Shown here: positions 13,501 through 25,669 of the stretch, piece by piece
Layout: every line of letters begins with the position of its first letter
How positions within the stretch are numbered: position 1 is the stretch's first letter
The notes under the pieces: model-generated
What the model was told of the DNA's origin: nothing
The model's database searches: none
What the model saw: the letters and a program-made list of their open reading frames with translations, nothing else
Made by a program: the position numbers and the translations under genes
Assembly: GCA_028564675.1 (NCBI GenBank)
Contig: JAOVVO010000098.1
Span: 105,647-169,646, forward strand
Reading direction: 5' to 3'
Length of the DNA stretch: 64,000 bases
Source of the DNA: Onchocerca lupi
Lineage: Eukaryota; Nematoda; Chromadorea; Rhabditida; Onchocercidae

Positions 13501-16461
13501 TGCAGCCAAAATGTTGACACATCCCCCACTAATGATAGATCTGATGTATGCTTTAACTCACCGGCCTCAAATTTCGATGTAATATCTTCGGCTCAACAAA
13601 AGTGTGCTCCTATTAGTTCTGGAACGTCATCGGGTACATGGTAAGCTATTGATGTGTTTTTATAGCGGTGTTTGATATAAAGTGTACTATCTTATTTTTG
13701 GGAAGATATTTTAATGAATATATTATCAAATTTTATTTTGATTAGTTTTAAAAATTATGAGATTTTATTCGGAATTGCAGTGTTAACTCACCACCACCAA
13801 AAGATCCCGAACCAGCTCCGCTGAAAAAGACGGTTAGTATCAAAAAATGTAATAATGATGAAGTGGTAAAAATGTCAAATATATTAAAAACCCAGTTGGA
13901 TCAGAGCAAACAATCGGACCCAGAACAACTGAGAACTGGGACTGAGCAGCAGTTTCAAGGTCTGTTTTTAGTTTCTGTTACTGTAGGTTTGATTTTTTTA
14001 CTGCTCTATTTTAATTACCCTCTTCTTGACTTTACCTGCAGCACCACACTATTGCCCTTTCAAAACATGTTGACATTGCTACTTTTCTTGTTTCATGAGG
14101 ACAGTGACTCTGAGAACGTTAAATTCCTTTATTATCTTACTATAAGGTTGTTTTGCTAACCGATCGGCTTTCATTCTTCATTGATTTGCGCTTGAAATAA
14201 ATTTACGTTTTGTGGCTCAAGAAAACTATTTCATTTAGCAAATGATTCGGCAGATAATGATGAGTCAAGATGGGATGATTATTGCTATGTATGCCAGCAA
14301 GGTTGTGATGAAAAAACTGGTTCTCTTGGTTGTTGTGCGCGTTGTCCACGAGTTTTTCACAATATTTGTCATATCCCGGCTATAAAAGAACAGATGGAGA
14401 ATTTACCGTATGTTTGTTTGTTTGTTTTTTTTTTTTTTTAAGTCCTTAGTGATGTTGACTTTCATCTAATGCATTATTTGATGCTGATTTTACGTTTCAA
14501 TCAGCTATAGTTAATACTATAATTTTTTTTTTCTACATTAATGGTATAATCAAGAGAGTGATCGCTATCAAAAAATAGTACTCATGTATTAAATAGAAAT
14601 TTGGTAGAGTAAGCGAATCAGTACTTACTTGGTGCTTTGATTCCGACTATTCCTACTCATGATTGATTGAAGTTATATTTGATTACCTAAATAAGTTGAA
14701 ATGATAATTGTAGGGATGAATGGGCATGTTCATTATGTACTGAGGCAGAACCATTACACGAAAATTCGGGTACAATTGGACAACGGGAGAGATTGGTAAA
14801 TGTTTGGATTTGATCGAGTATAAATGATGTGTGCGTCGTCTTTTTCTAATGCCCATGACAAACCAGTGAAAAATTTTCATTTTTTCGGAATCGCGTATTT
14901 AAAATGGTGATAAGTATCACTTTTAGCTCTGCTCAAAGATTTTACTAAGTTGCTACGAAAAACATTTGGATGTGGAACCATTTTGTCACCCTGTACCACG
15001 AACTGTCGTTAGTTATCATGTAATCATCAAACAGCCCATGGATTTTTCAACTATTGCGCGACGCTTGAAAGAAAAATCGAAAGATGCATTCACGAACATT
15101 GCACAGTTTATCCATTGCATGAACTTAGTTTTCGAAAACTGCTCGACCTTCAATGCAGTAAACGTTTTTCTGATGCTTTAATCTTATAAGTAAATAAACT
15201 GGCTATGATAATTAGAGGAGCTCGTATGTCATTGCTACGTCGCAGATTCAGTGAATGCTTCTCTGTACAAAATTTGAGCTATTCTTTCCACGTTAATTTG
15301 GTTATCAGACTTTTTTTTTTTTGCTAACAAATTATAAGAAAATAAATTATGTTAAACTAAGAACTTACATTTTAGGAGTCTGTCTACGTTGAGTTCTTTT
15401 TCCTTGTAGTAGTGTGAAAAACAAAAAGAACTTGAAATAGTTCATTCCGCCTTTAGTCCTTAGTTTGTTTTACGTGCTGTATGTTTGGACCTGAAAATCC
15501 GGAATATTAAATTCGTGAGTTATTTTGTTACGTATGGGAGCTCAAGCATATAGGAAGACTCGCTGTTATGGAATCCTGTAATCCTGTATATTTTACTTCA
15601 GTCTTTCAGCTTTTAGCTACACTTTCAGCCAGGTGATGAAGTTGCGAAGGCGGGACGTTCTGTTTATCAAATATATAGTAGAGCAGTAAAGGAATATCTT
15701 CCATGCATGAAAAGTCAAGTGTGGTTATATGTGAATAGATATTCAGAAAATCGTCATACGGGATTAATGCAAAAAGAGCAGGTAGATATATTTATATGTT
15801 CGATTGTCATCCGGAGTGCTAGAATGTGCTTGGTATCTAAAGATTCTGTAACTGATCTCCGTATGCGGTACTTTTTTGCATACCCTTTTCTTAATTTTAA
15901 TCTATCCTTCCCTATATTTTGTCCAATGGTTGAGTTTTTTTGTCTGAAAAAGTTTGTTCAACTTTGTCAGGGTGCCATTTGCTCATGAGTACAAGTCGTA
16001 AACTCTTTTAGAGTAAAAATCTCTTTTGAACTTCATTTGACTATTTTATAATACCATCAGTAATTAGCCTTTCACACATACAGATGATTTTAAATTATCT
16101 TTCTCAAGTGTATTTTGGTGTGTTAGATAAGGTATCGAAATAGCAGTGGAACTGCTGGAATTTATGGAAGCATTTAATTCAGCTTCAGTAGGAAAGGAAA
16201 TGTAATCGTTATACATAACTTGAAGCAAGTCTACTTGAAATGTAATCGTTCTGGAAATTTTTGATTGTAAATTATCATAACAGAAGTTTCTATTTTTGTT
16301 TTACGTTATTATTTCGAAAATTGTGTTTTTGTTCAAGCGGCGAAATATTGCAGAATGCCCAAGCCTCATCTTCCATTATACGGGTGCATGAAACATCTGC
16401 AGAGCCTGTCACTAAGAAGCCCAGAAAGGAAGTCAAAAGCGAATTTAGTGAAACTGTTTAG
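8595..16461 (+). CDS. TIF1-family TRIM protein (RING, B-boxes, coiled coil, PHD, bromodomain)
   Basis: Homolog of TRIM24/TRIM33/Drosophila bonus: nuclear co-regulators that read histone tails through a PHD-bromodomain and carry a RING E3 module. Nineteen phase-consistent exons give about 937 aa: 8595-8736, 8836-8935, 9225-9360, 9687-9767, 9904-10049, 10235-10331, 10671-10787, 11266-11394, 11572-11799, 11974-12112, 12475-12624, 12968-13088, 13347-13640, 13781-13959, 14239-14407, 14714-14795, 14927-15157, 15617-15781, 16354-16461. The RING (CDLC, then LPCLHAFCPSC, then CQVC) spans exons 1-2. Two B-boxes lie in exons 3-5 and the coiled coil in exons 6-8. Exons 9-13 encode a low-complexity Ser/Gln/Pro linker. 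The PHD finger (YCYVC, CCARCPRVFH, EWACSLC) is in exons 15-16 and the bromodomain (IIKQPMDFSTI, acetyl-lysine pocket Asn in CSTFNA) in exons 17-18. The C-terminus has KKPRK (likely NLS) and VKSE, a sumoylation consensus. The acceptor directly before the ATG suggests trans-splicing or a 5'UTR intron. Family certain, orthology to one paralog not claimed. Confidence 0.93.
10898..10931. repeat. ACT/AAT trinucleotide microsatellite
   Basis: Short run of ACT then ATT/AAT triplets in the intron between exons 7 and 8 of the TIF1-like gene, immediately before an inverted repeat. Confidence 0.7.
10931..10994. ncRNA. Long intronic hairpin, candidate small-RNA precursor
   Basis: Inverted repeat with a four-base loop (TCTG, 10961-10964) inside a TIF1-gene intron. 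By hand pairing, 30 positions face each other with two mismatches (37/88 and 53/72 in the 109xx numbering) and two G-U pairs. The arm ends are AAAACTATCGCAAACT and AGTTTGCTATAGTTTT. It could be a microRNA-like precursor or a remnant of a palindromic transposable element. The tight loop favours the second slightly. Strand is undetermined. Confidence 0.3.
12625..12967 (+). other. Probable GC-AG intron in the TIF1-like gene
   Basis: The frame of both flanking exons is kept only if the intron begins at GCAAGT (12625-12630), which matches the GC-donor consensus, and ends at TTGCAG (12962-12967). The nearest GT donor, four bases downstream, shifts the next exon into another frame and loses the Ser-rich linker reading. 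Confidence 0.6.
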
Positions 16462-16584
16462 AATTTCACTTGAAGTTTGTTCATTTTTTGTAAGAAGTTT
16501 GCTGAAGTTTGTATATACCTCTTATTGTAATTTCATGTTGGTTGTTGAGATCATGCTGTGGTCAAATAGACAGTGAAAAACCAT

Positions 16585-16590
16585 AATAAA
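16585..16590 (+). terminator. Candidate polyadenylation signal of the TIF1-like gene
   Basis: AATAAA 124 nt after the stop codon at 16461, the first such hexamer downstream. Confidence 0.5.
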
Positions 16591-17686
16591 TCGATGATTA
16601 AAGAAGTAAATGCCTGGCATAACTTTCTTCGAATGATGAAATTTAGCTACTGAATTTTGATAGCTGTTTAACAGTCTCCTGGCTTTCAAATATTGGAAAT
16701 AATTCCCATTAAATACAAAGCATTCCTTTTACCTATTACTTCCACTTGCGACTTCGATCACAGCTTGACGGAACACTATAGTTCAAAGTATGATGCTTTA
16801 TTCTTTGCTCAGGTGCTGTAATATATACAGTGATTTTTTTTTTTATGTTTTCAGTGACGCGTAGGGTAGCACAAGATTTTTCAGCGGAGAAAGCCGTTCT
16901 GAATGAATTTGTGGCGATTGGAAATTTTTAAGCTAGACGTTAAACGTAATTGGACTTGGCAATTTTAATGAATCTAGGTGTAATTAATTCCTAAATATAA
17001 CAGATATTTATTTAATTCAGTTATTTTCGGAATACCTTCCGTACTGAAATTGTCCTGTAAATAAGAACTTGTCAATGAGACTCACTTTCCACAAATAACC
17101 CCAATATTCATCAAATTTCAAATGGAATTCTGTAACTTGCAGTTCTAAAGCATAGTTTCGGAAACATGAAAATTTGTTTTCTCGAAGCATAAGGTTTTTG
17201 CTGAACTCTTTGCTCTCCTCGTCTTGGTTTTTGGCATTTTTGTGTGGAATGCTGGTAGTATATGTAATTATATCTTTCAAGGGACTATACATATATGCTT
17301 GCTAAATTCAGAAAAATGGACTTGACGTGTAAATAGTGGTGAGCCGTCAGTAAATAAGCTAACAAATAATTTAATTAAGTATTCATACAAGGAGGCACTC
17401 AGGAGCGCTATAAAGAAACATAAATTAACAGATGAATGTTCATCGTAATTTATAAACGGAGATAAAAAGTGAAACATATTTGGTCACTGGCGCGGAAGGC
17501 TGTGTCGATAAGATTTAAGCCTATGAAGTTTATTATTTCAGTTGAAAGATGCTTAATTACTGACTAGTAGTTTTTCTGATAGGAAAATCGATTGTGAGAA
17601 GCGAAGTGAAATTTAATCAAAATTATATTTGATCTAACTTAAATGAAACCGTTCACAACAGTAGTAATGGCATCATCATTGACATT
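16591..17686. other. Convergent intergenic gap
   Basis: About 1.1 kb between the 3' ends of the TIF1-like gene (+) and the receptor kinase (-). No exon seen. The minus-strand poly(A) signal for the kinase lies inside it. Confidence 0.5.
17529..17534 (-). terminator. Candidate polyadenylation signal of the receptor kinase gene
   Basis: AATAAA on the minus strand about 150 nt after the TGA at 17687. Confidence 0.45.
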
Positions 17687-20600
17687 TCAATTAGAAATGT
17701 TAGTGAGTGATGTGGTGAATGAACGTGCAGAGACACGTTCATAGTGACTATCCAGAAATGCACCACTTGACACACCACGTCGTAACTGTCTTACAACATC
17801 TTCCATCATTTCTGTTAATTCGAAGAATGTCGGTCGACGTTTCGGATCTTCCATCCAGCATCGTCGCATGACATGATAATATCTGGAACATAGATAGATC
17901 ACTTTTTTCCGTATATTTATGAAATTCTGGAAGTTGATTTACTTCAGGAAATGATCAGAGCGAATTTCTAAACTGCCGCTATTTTAGTCATATTTTTTTA
18001 TACTCAACAATCAAAATGGATTATTACTCGAGCTGTTAAAACAAAAGATATGATTTAGCTAACAGAAATTGATTAGAAAATGGCAATTTAAATAAAAAGT
18101 ACAAGTTATCAGGACATCCTTTCGGTTTCATCAAACGATGGCCACTCTTTAGTAAACGAAGGATATCGGTAAATTCAAGATCTGCATAAGGAACTAAACC
18201 ACGCGTAGCTAATTCCCATAGCACAATTCCATATGCCCAAACATCTGCTTTGAATGTGTACTGCAATATATCTCATTGATTGATTAATCATTCAAAATTA
18301 TTTGTGCACAGAATAACAGTTCTTGCTTGACTATGGAAGGCAGCTTTTTGCACTGCTAAAAACAAAAAAAAAAATTTAGTTTCATTTTGGAATTGATTGA
18401 GATCGTGCCAAACACTACGCCAAATGAATCCGTAATACATTTCGATTCAAATCAAAATCGACAATTTTAACAAGTTACGCATCTAGCCTTCAATGATTCG
18501 AAATGCAGCAAAAGGCTAGTGACATTTTTTATATTGTGAAAGACTTAACGATGCCGAAAATAACAATCAATTGATGAAATATCAAACAAATTCATATACC
18601 TTAGCATAGATGCCTAGAAATAACTTTCAATGACTGATTGTCAAATGGTGCGACCATTAAAATTAATGGGATGGTAATTCAGGTTCCTTACAAAGCCTTA
18701 GTATTTCTGATTATTTTGATGATGAAAAATTACTACAAGTTTCAAATTTTCTACAGTGTATTATGAAAAGATATTAGCTTATGTTCTCGCAGAAAAAAAA
18801 GTTTTTCTAGGAGTAGAAAAGAAATGAAATGAATAAATAGAGAAACCTGTTGTTCTTCAAGCGATTCAATGGGCATCCATCGAATGGGAATACCACGATC
18901 TTTATGAATGGCCTGATACATTCCACATCGTGATACGTCTCGACTCAAACCAAAATCGGCAATTTTAACAACAAGATACGCATCTAACCTTCAATGATGT
19001 AAAATAAATAGAAAGTTTGACTACATTTTTCAAGTTACGATAGACTAACGACGCTGAAACATGGATCATTTGATTTGATGAAGATCCTACAAATTTCAAG
19101 AAACACAAGAAAATTTTTTGACGAACATGCAATTTCGTGCCGCAAGATCTCGATGAATAAACTGTTTATCATGCAAGTAAGTCATTCCTTTTGAAATTTG
19201 AATGCCAAAGTCGAGGAGATTGCCAAATGTGAGTCTCTGTATGTAAATTAAAGAAAGTATTAAAGCATGAATGAAAATTGCATAAAAAATGAATATTAGA
19301 TTTAACTGAAATATTTGAAACAATAAAATGGGAAAGGCAGCTTTAATGGATGATCAATTGTGTTGTGATCAGCTTGTGAGAAGAAAATAATTTACCTAAT
19401 TTGTGTGAATTTCAAATTTTGTTAAATCTAAAACGAAGTAAGAGAGTACATTTTCCGGATTGATGATATAATGTCGTAAATCTCCTTGAGCCATGAAATC
19501 AGTAACAATGACGGGATAATTATTGATACTTAAGGAAATACCAATAAGTCGAGCAACATTTGGATGATCAAAATTAGCCATGATTAAGCCTTCTTGTAAA
19601 AACTCGCTAATGCCAGTTATGACACCATCACTTTGTGAATCGATTGTTTTACATGCTACATCTATCAGTTGACCATCGGCACTTCGATATACTGCCCGGT
19701 AGACAATACCGAAATTTCCTGGAATATAATTCACTACTTATAACAATACAGATTAGTTCAGTTCAAGTATCGTCGCAATTGCCGGTAAATGGTAATCGTT
19801 AACAAAAAGACATTAGGGAAATCAGCATTACCTTTTCCAATTTCGTCACCCAATTCCAGATCATTCAGAGATATTTGCAATTTCGGATCTATTTCCAGAA
19901 ACAAATTTTCATACGGATTAAATGTTTTTATTTCGTCACCTCTTCTTTTAAGGCCACTAAACGGATTATTGTTCACTAAAAAGAATTATAAAATACGCAT
20001 TTAAATGTAGTCCAAATGATAAAGAGTGAAAATCAAAGAAAAAATAGATAACATCAAATGACAGGAAATCACTTCAAATAGCAAAAGCGAACTAACCGAA
20101 TGGGGCATGACTTGTATCAAGTGATATTTGTGAGCCACTTTTACCGCATTCTTTCATTCGCTTTTGTTTGCGCTGTAAGGAGAGAATCGACAACACTTAA
20201 TTCATGCGTGCAGCATTGTAAGCATCTTCCTGGATATGTCAGGCTAGACAATGTGAAGATGAAATTTCGAATGAAAAATACAATTTTCCATTTCTTATAA
20301 TAATTCAAGGCTAACTTTATGAAACTGACGAAGAAGGCATAAGATCAGCACGATCAGGAATGTAAGTATAATCACGGCAAATATTGTTGCAACGGCTCTG
20401 CTATGCCTTAAAATCAATGTGAACGATCAGTTTACATACAGCTAATTTTTAATTTCAGTGGAAAAGTGTTGACTGTCCTCAACATTTAGCACCTAACATA
20501 CTATTAGCTTTCTTCACATTCACAATATTATGCGGAAATAAAATTCTGTCATAATGAATTTGTACCAAATAACAAAAATTGTTCCAAAATTCCGAAAAAT

Positions 20601-23600
20601 TAAATAATTAATTCTGCGATGAGTAGATCTGATGAAAATTCAATTCAAAAATTACTTTGAATGAGAGTGTGTGCTTGCCAAAATGATGTTTGTGATGTGG
20701 GAATTGCGTTTCTTCGGCAATTCAAAAGTGATGTTAAATCGACCAAGCGATCCAAGCTTTCCTTCTAGATAAAAACTGCAGTTTTCCATAGCATCACTTG
20801 GCACATTCACAGTACAAGATAGCCTAAAATCCTATCAACGTACTGATCCTACCATCCTTTTCCATTATTTATTTTAGCGAAATTCGTTTTGGAAGATCAA
20901 GAACATGCGACAGAATAATTTTTCTGGCATTAGCTACTAGAAATATAGCCAAACATATTTCGATATTTACTTCGCATATCTCGTTTACTTCGCAAAAGCA
21001 TAAATAAAGTATGGAGTTTGTCTGTCTGATAATTTTTATTCACATAACTAACTTTGCTGATCCGAAATGTGAAATGGTACAATTCTGATTGCATATTTTG
21101 GCAACAATATCATGTAATCTATCGAATTTCCTGCCATATACTTCAAACGAGGTGTAGTTCAAGGAATTTGAAGACGGAATGTTTACCTTAAATATTTGTG
21201 TGCTGTTTAGAGATAGATTCATTCTATAATTTGAATTTTGCCGGCGAATCAAAACATTTCAGTTGAAACTTTTTTAGGCATTTTTTGGTCGTTTTTTCGA
21301 CTAAATTTCACAAAAGCTGTACCAGAAAAAGATGCAAACAAACTGGAAAACTAATTACCATAACAAACAAAGGTGTCGCTAATTTGGATTCAAATTAATC
21401 TTAATTTATTAAAATTTAACAAACAGAAGTTTAACTTCTGATGATAGGATTGATTTCAAATTGCATTATGTTATAATGCAGTCGCATAACATTCAGAACT
21501 TTCTTCTTTACTCGTGTAGCAATTTTTCTTTAAAAAATATTGGATAAGCTATTTTTCAGACATTAAAATCAAAATTTAACAAGAGATTTGTTTTGGACGC
21601 AGCAAGAGTACACTGCCCATGAAAATAAGTATTGATGTACAGAGAATAATAACTTACATGCTCAATAAATGGAGCGCAGAGGTTGTCAACGATGTAGAAT
21701 GGACAATCGATGCCCTTTGACCGCGGAAATGCATAACCAGAGCCATTGTTCATAGCACACCAAAGGCACTGTAGCGGATCGGACCAGTTGGACTGTTCCA
21801 GCGCATCACAGCTGTCGTAAAAATTGGAACATGACAATTCTCTATAGCTTAGCTAAAAACGGAAAATTGATTCTTTAAGAACTGTAATGAGTTCATATTA
21901 AAAATTTTCCATGTGATTTTTTTGAGATTTAAAAATCAAACTTAGAAAAAATATGATGTTCGAGCAGACAAAAAAGTCTTTTATGAATTAGAACATGAGA
22001 TCTGAAAAAATCACGAACAGCATTATCCTGAACAAAGTAAATCCGATTGCGTGACAAATCCGCGGCGACGCGGAATTGAAGAGTACGAGATTGTTCAGGC
22101 AACTGAGGTTGCTGCAATTGAAGCGACCATAGAAGTGATGAAGCCATTTGATGTGTTTGATGCGACACCTAAATTTGTACAGAATTTGAAAAAAAAAAAC
22201 CCAAAATTTTCCATTTTTTCAAAAATAAAACATCGCCTGTCAACACTCATAGAATTTTCCCACCGATTTTTACAGTACATTTTTTTTTTCAAATTACTAT
22301 AGCAACATTATTTTAAAATAAATAGATTACCCGATTTAAAATGCCATCAGAATGAACGGTAAATAATGCGCCATCTTCATGCAAGCGTTTTATAGACAAA
22401 ATATTTTTACCGGAACCCGGTAAACTATAATATAGACAGATCATTATTATAAAGTTACGAGAACAACGAAGCTATCAGAAATTATTAGAAATTAATGCGA
22501 TCAAATATTATAGTTTAAGTAAATGGATTTTAAAAATAATGTAATGCTATCAATTTTCATTGTTTTCAGATAAATTCTTTCGCACTATTTGAGTCCAGTA
22601 CAAAAATCGGAATATTATTTGTCTTTCGAATGAAAAAAAATTAAATATTGTAATTAAATATTATTATTAAAATTAAATATTGTTAAAAGATTATTTGTCT
22701 TTCGAATGAAAAAAATTAAATATTGTAATCAAATATTATTATTAAAATTAAATATTGTTAAAAGCAAATTTCAAGATTTTTTGTTTTTTTGGATAATGCT
22801 CAAAGCTTTCATTACGATAATACTATGGTCATTTACATATTTACTTGATGATGAAGTTTTATATATAAATGTCAGTGGTATAGAAATTCGGACATTTTTG
22901 TTATCCCATATAAATAATGTTTATTGCGAGTAATACAAGAAGTCCGCAATAAAGCGATCAGAATCCTCTCTGTACTGTTAACTAGTTTCTTAATTTAGTT
23001 AACTTAGTTCACTCCCTTTCTCGCTCTTCAGTAGCATAAGTTAGTTTTTTTTTTTTTTTTTTTTTTCAATTTTCTGTCTTTTGTTGTCATCTCTCCTACT
23101 TTCTAAAGCAGACATCAGAATTAATTTTATATGGATTCAAAACAGAAACCTTAAGGATTAAAAAAATTTTTGGATGATAGCTTACACAGCTATGAATTGT
23201 CCTGCAAATGCATGGAACTGTTCTAGCCATCCGTAACGATATGCAAACGATGGGAAAAATTCCAAATCACAATTATGCAACGGTTCTTTTATATAGTTCT
23301 GCAATATAAATGTTAAAATGCTATATTCAATATTCAAATAACTTCGAGAATTAGTCTTTTCATATTTAACAAAATTCAAGAGGAGAAAAATTTTTCAGTG
23401 TTTTCTGAAATCATCCAAACAGTTATTGCTGCACCGAGAAGGAAACTGAAATTTACAGCAGTTTTAAAAATAAATGGACTCACACCACCAAATTTCGAAC
23501 AAGTTCGCATAGCATGTCCATCAGCAAATCGTGAAAATATGAAGCAGTATGGAGGCAATTCATTCAAATTTTGAACTTTCTGACATTCCTTAAATTCTTG

Positions 23601-25652
23601 TCATATTAAAACTGAACTACTGAAAATTTAACCAAAGATAAAATAAACTGAATGTTTTGCTTTTCTTTTTTTAAAATTAAGAAATTGGCTATATTTTTTC
23701 TTTAGGTTGTTGATATTCAGCCATGTCGGGTTTAAAGCACTTACTAAGATTTCTTGTCTTCGAACACTAATTTTCCAATAAATTCTTCGAATTTAAGCTA
23801 AATGAACTGGCAGTGCAATTATATGGCTGCTAATGGAGATGTGAAAAAATCGGATACGGACAACCATTTTTGTCAAAAATTATGAGAAAATAAAAGCTTA
23901 CGAAAAAAGTTTCTTCCCACTATTAGGGAAATGAAAGTAAGCTAAATTATATTTCAAAACTATAAGAAATGAACAAAATCAACTTGCCTTAAATGATGAC
24001 TTGTAGGAAATGTTTTGACAATCATTCCATATTTGATTGAACGCATTATCAACAAGATCCATATTATACTTACATGCAACATTCTCATTTTTTTCAATAG
24101 TTTGGAAGACAACAATCAACTCATCACTATTGCGATCGTACTCAGCTGCCAAAGAAACAACATTCGTCCGTAAACCTAAAACATTCTTTAAATTCGATTT
24201 TGTGACTGAAAAGCTCAGAAAAGTGAAAAAAAAAACACCGAAATCTGAACAAAATTAATAAGAAACAGCCATTCATGCTTCATTTAAATTCAGCAACCAT
24301 GGATAGGTTTTTAAAATTATATGGCGAAAACTACAAAGTTATCTTTGTAGGATGTTTTTTAACAATTTTCTTCTGGAAAAGAATTTATGGTACTAATCCT
24401 TAGAATTACAAATCACAAAAATCACTTTCAATATGCATAATTAATCATCATTAAAAAAGTTTCAGATAAATTACTGGTTTAAATAACAATTGAATAAATT
24501 TACTGAAATTTCCACAAGTAAGTGCCATATCCATACGAGATTCCAGCTTTTCTGTACGATCCTTGTCACATATTCGAGTTATTCGAACTGACATCACAAT
24601 CAGTTCTTCGATCTTGGCATTAATGTAAGGTTCATAAGGTCGTCGTGCTGATCCCACAAAGAAAGTGTAACCACGACGATTGAATGCAGTTGCTAAACTA
24701 TGCTCTTCAATGATTCGTACATCCTCTGCTGATTGTAGTGATACGAATTTCTTGGCCCTGTAGAAAAAATCATTATTAATTGTAGAACTATGTCAGAGAA
24801 ATCCTTCACTTCTCTCTAAAAAGTGCCACAATTTAGTTCTTTTGTACAATTGTACTTACTCGATGCTGATATATCATAAGTTTGGATAGAAAAATGATTT
24901 ACTTGCTGATTGTATAATATGATGGGAATCTTAGGATGGCAGCATGGTTAGCATGTTTAATTACGATACGTATATTAATATTCTGATTAGAATCCTTCAC
25001 TGCTGTTGCATACAACAATTCTCCAGTTTTTTTTCCATTCAATGTTAGCAAATATTCCACGCACGGTTTTTCTGGAGAAGTCAACATGCATAATCTAAAA
25101 TATGATTACAAATGTTTTCCCGAAATTTTTTTTAATATCTGTCAATGTAGAAAGCTTACATCTTCGTTGAATGCTTCACTTTTCAAGTTTCAGGAAATAA
25201 TCAATAAAAAAATTGAAATATATAAAATATCCAGATTTCGAACATGTTTTATGTCAAAAATAGATGAACCTGCACGTTAAAGCGTCGCAAAAAAGCAACA
25301 TTTCATGATCAATAAATTTAAATTCCAATAATTTTCCTCGAATTGATTTCAGCAATTGTATACGGTGCACATTCTCGATCTTTACAGAGGATGAAATATC
25401 ATATACAATGATGATATTATCCAAAGCAGTTGCAAGAAGCTTTTCGTATATTGTAATACCGTATACTGTAGTAAAACTTGGAAATCGTATTCTTATGGCA
25501 TTACTCGATTTATTATTACTGGTTGAGAATAGGCCATTATCAGTGAATGGATTTTTGTAATCAGCGTAGGTCACATCAAGAGCAGAATGAAAGATGGAAC
25601 CACAGATTAAAATTATTAGTGTTATTAGATGCAATGCCCAGGGAATATGCAT
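17687..25652 (-). CDS. Met/Ron-type receptor tyrosine kinase (Sema-PSI-IPT-TM-kinase)
   Basis: Cell-surface kinase of the HGF-receptor class, the class of C. elegans SVH-2 and F11E6.8. Nineteen exons in transcript order: 25652-25270, 25094-24903, 24757-24504, 24175-23988, 23588-23484, 23298-23186, 22424-22331, 22168-21995, 21852-21658, 21186-21053, 20823-20656, 20406-20316, 20172-20097, 19975-19832, 19718-19450, 19236-19127, 18988-18847, 18260-18103, 17882-17687; about 1061 aa. Signal peptide 1-24; Sema to about 500 (RITRICDKD, CGNF; FAGQFIAVL aligns with GQFSEVLL of Met). Cys-rich PSI about 505-566 (CSNFYDSC, CLWC); one or two IPT-like segments 567-666; TM about 670-692. Kinase: GKGNFG, VACK, HRDLAARN, DFG, RWMPIES, and the C-lobe WAYGIVLWELATRG. 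The activation loop has one Tyr (GMYQAIH) where Met has two. The tail is short and lacks Met's paired docking Tyr. The 3' border of exon 8 is uncertain (21995 or 22019). Confidence 0.93.
18427..18595 (-). pseudogene. Broken duplicate of the kinase activation-segment exon
   Basis: Lies within the intron between the exons 18988-18847 and 18260-18103. On the minus strand it repeats the start of the upstream exon and the preceding intron sequence (compare 18940-19090), including the acceptor context TTGAAGG. It contains an in-frame TAA, a 3-nt deletion, and GAT TTT GAT (DFD) where the functional exon has DFG. It is therefore a decayed local duplication and not an alternative exon. Confidence 0.75.
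22614..22764. repeat. Tandem duplication, two 75-76 bp copies
   Basis: Copies 22614-22689 and 22690-22764 are nearly identical (ATTATTTGTCTTTCGAATGA, then an AT-rich body ending TGTTAAAAG). They sit in an intron of the receptor kinase gene. The difference is one A in a homopolymer plus a substitution, so the duplication is recent. Confidence 0.9.
23589..23987 (-). other. Probable GC-AG intron in the receptor kinase gene
   Basis: On the minus strand the exon ends AAG and the intron opens GCAAGT (23987-23982), the consensus GC donor. Joining to the acceptor TTTAAG before 23588 keeps phase 0 and a continuous Sema reading (SSFK/ECQKV). No GT donor nearby does this. Confidence 0.65.
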
Positions 25653-25669
25653 TCATGAAGAATTCATCT
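25653..25669 (-). promoter_or_regulatory. Splice/trans-splice acceptor followed by five-codon upstream ORF
   Basis: Minus strand: CTTTAG, then at once ATG AAT TCT TCA TGA, then the presumed start ATG at 25652. If the mature RNA begins here after spliced-leader addition, a minimal upstream ORF ends directly before the main start. A further ATG at 25656 lies in another frame. Confidence 0.45.
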
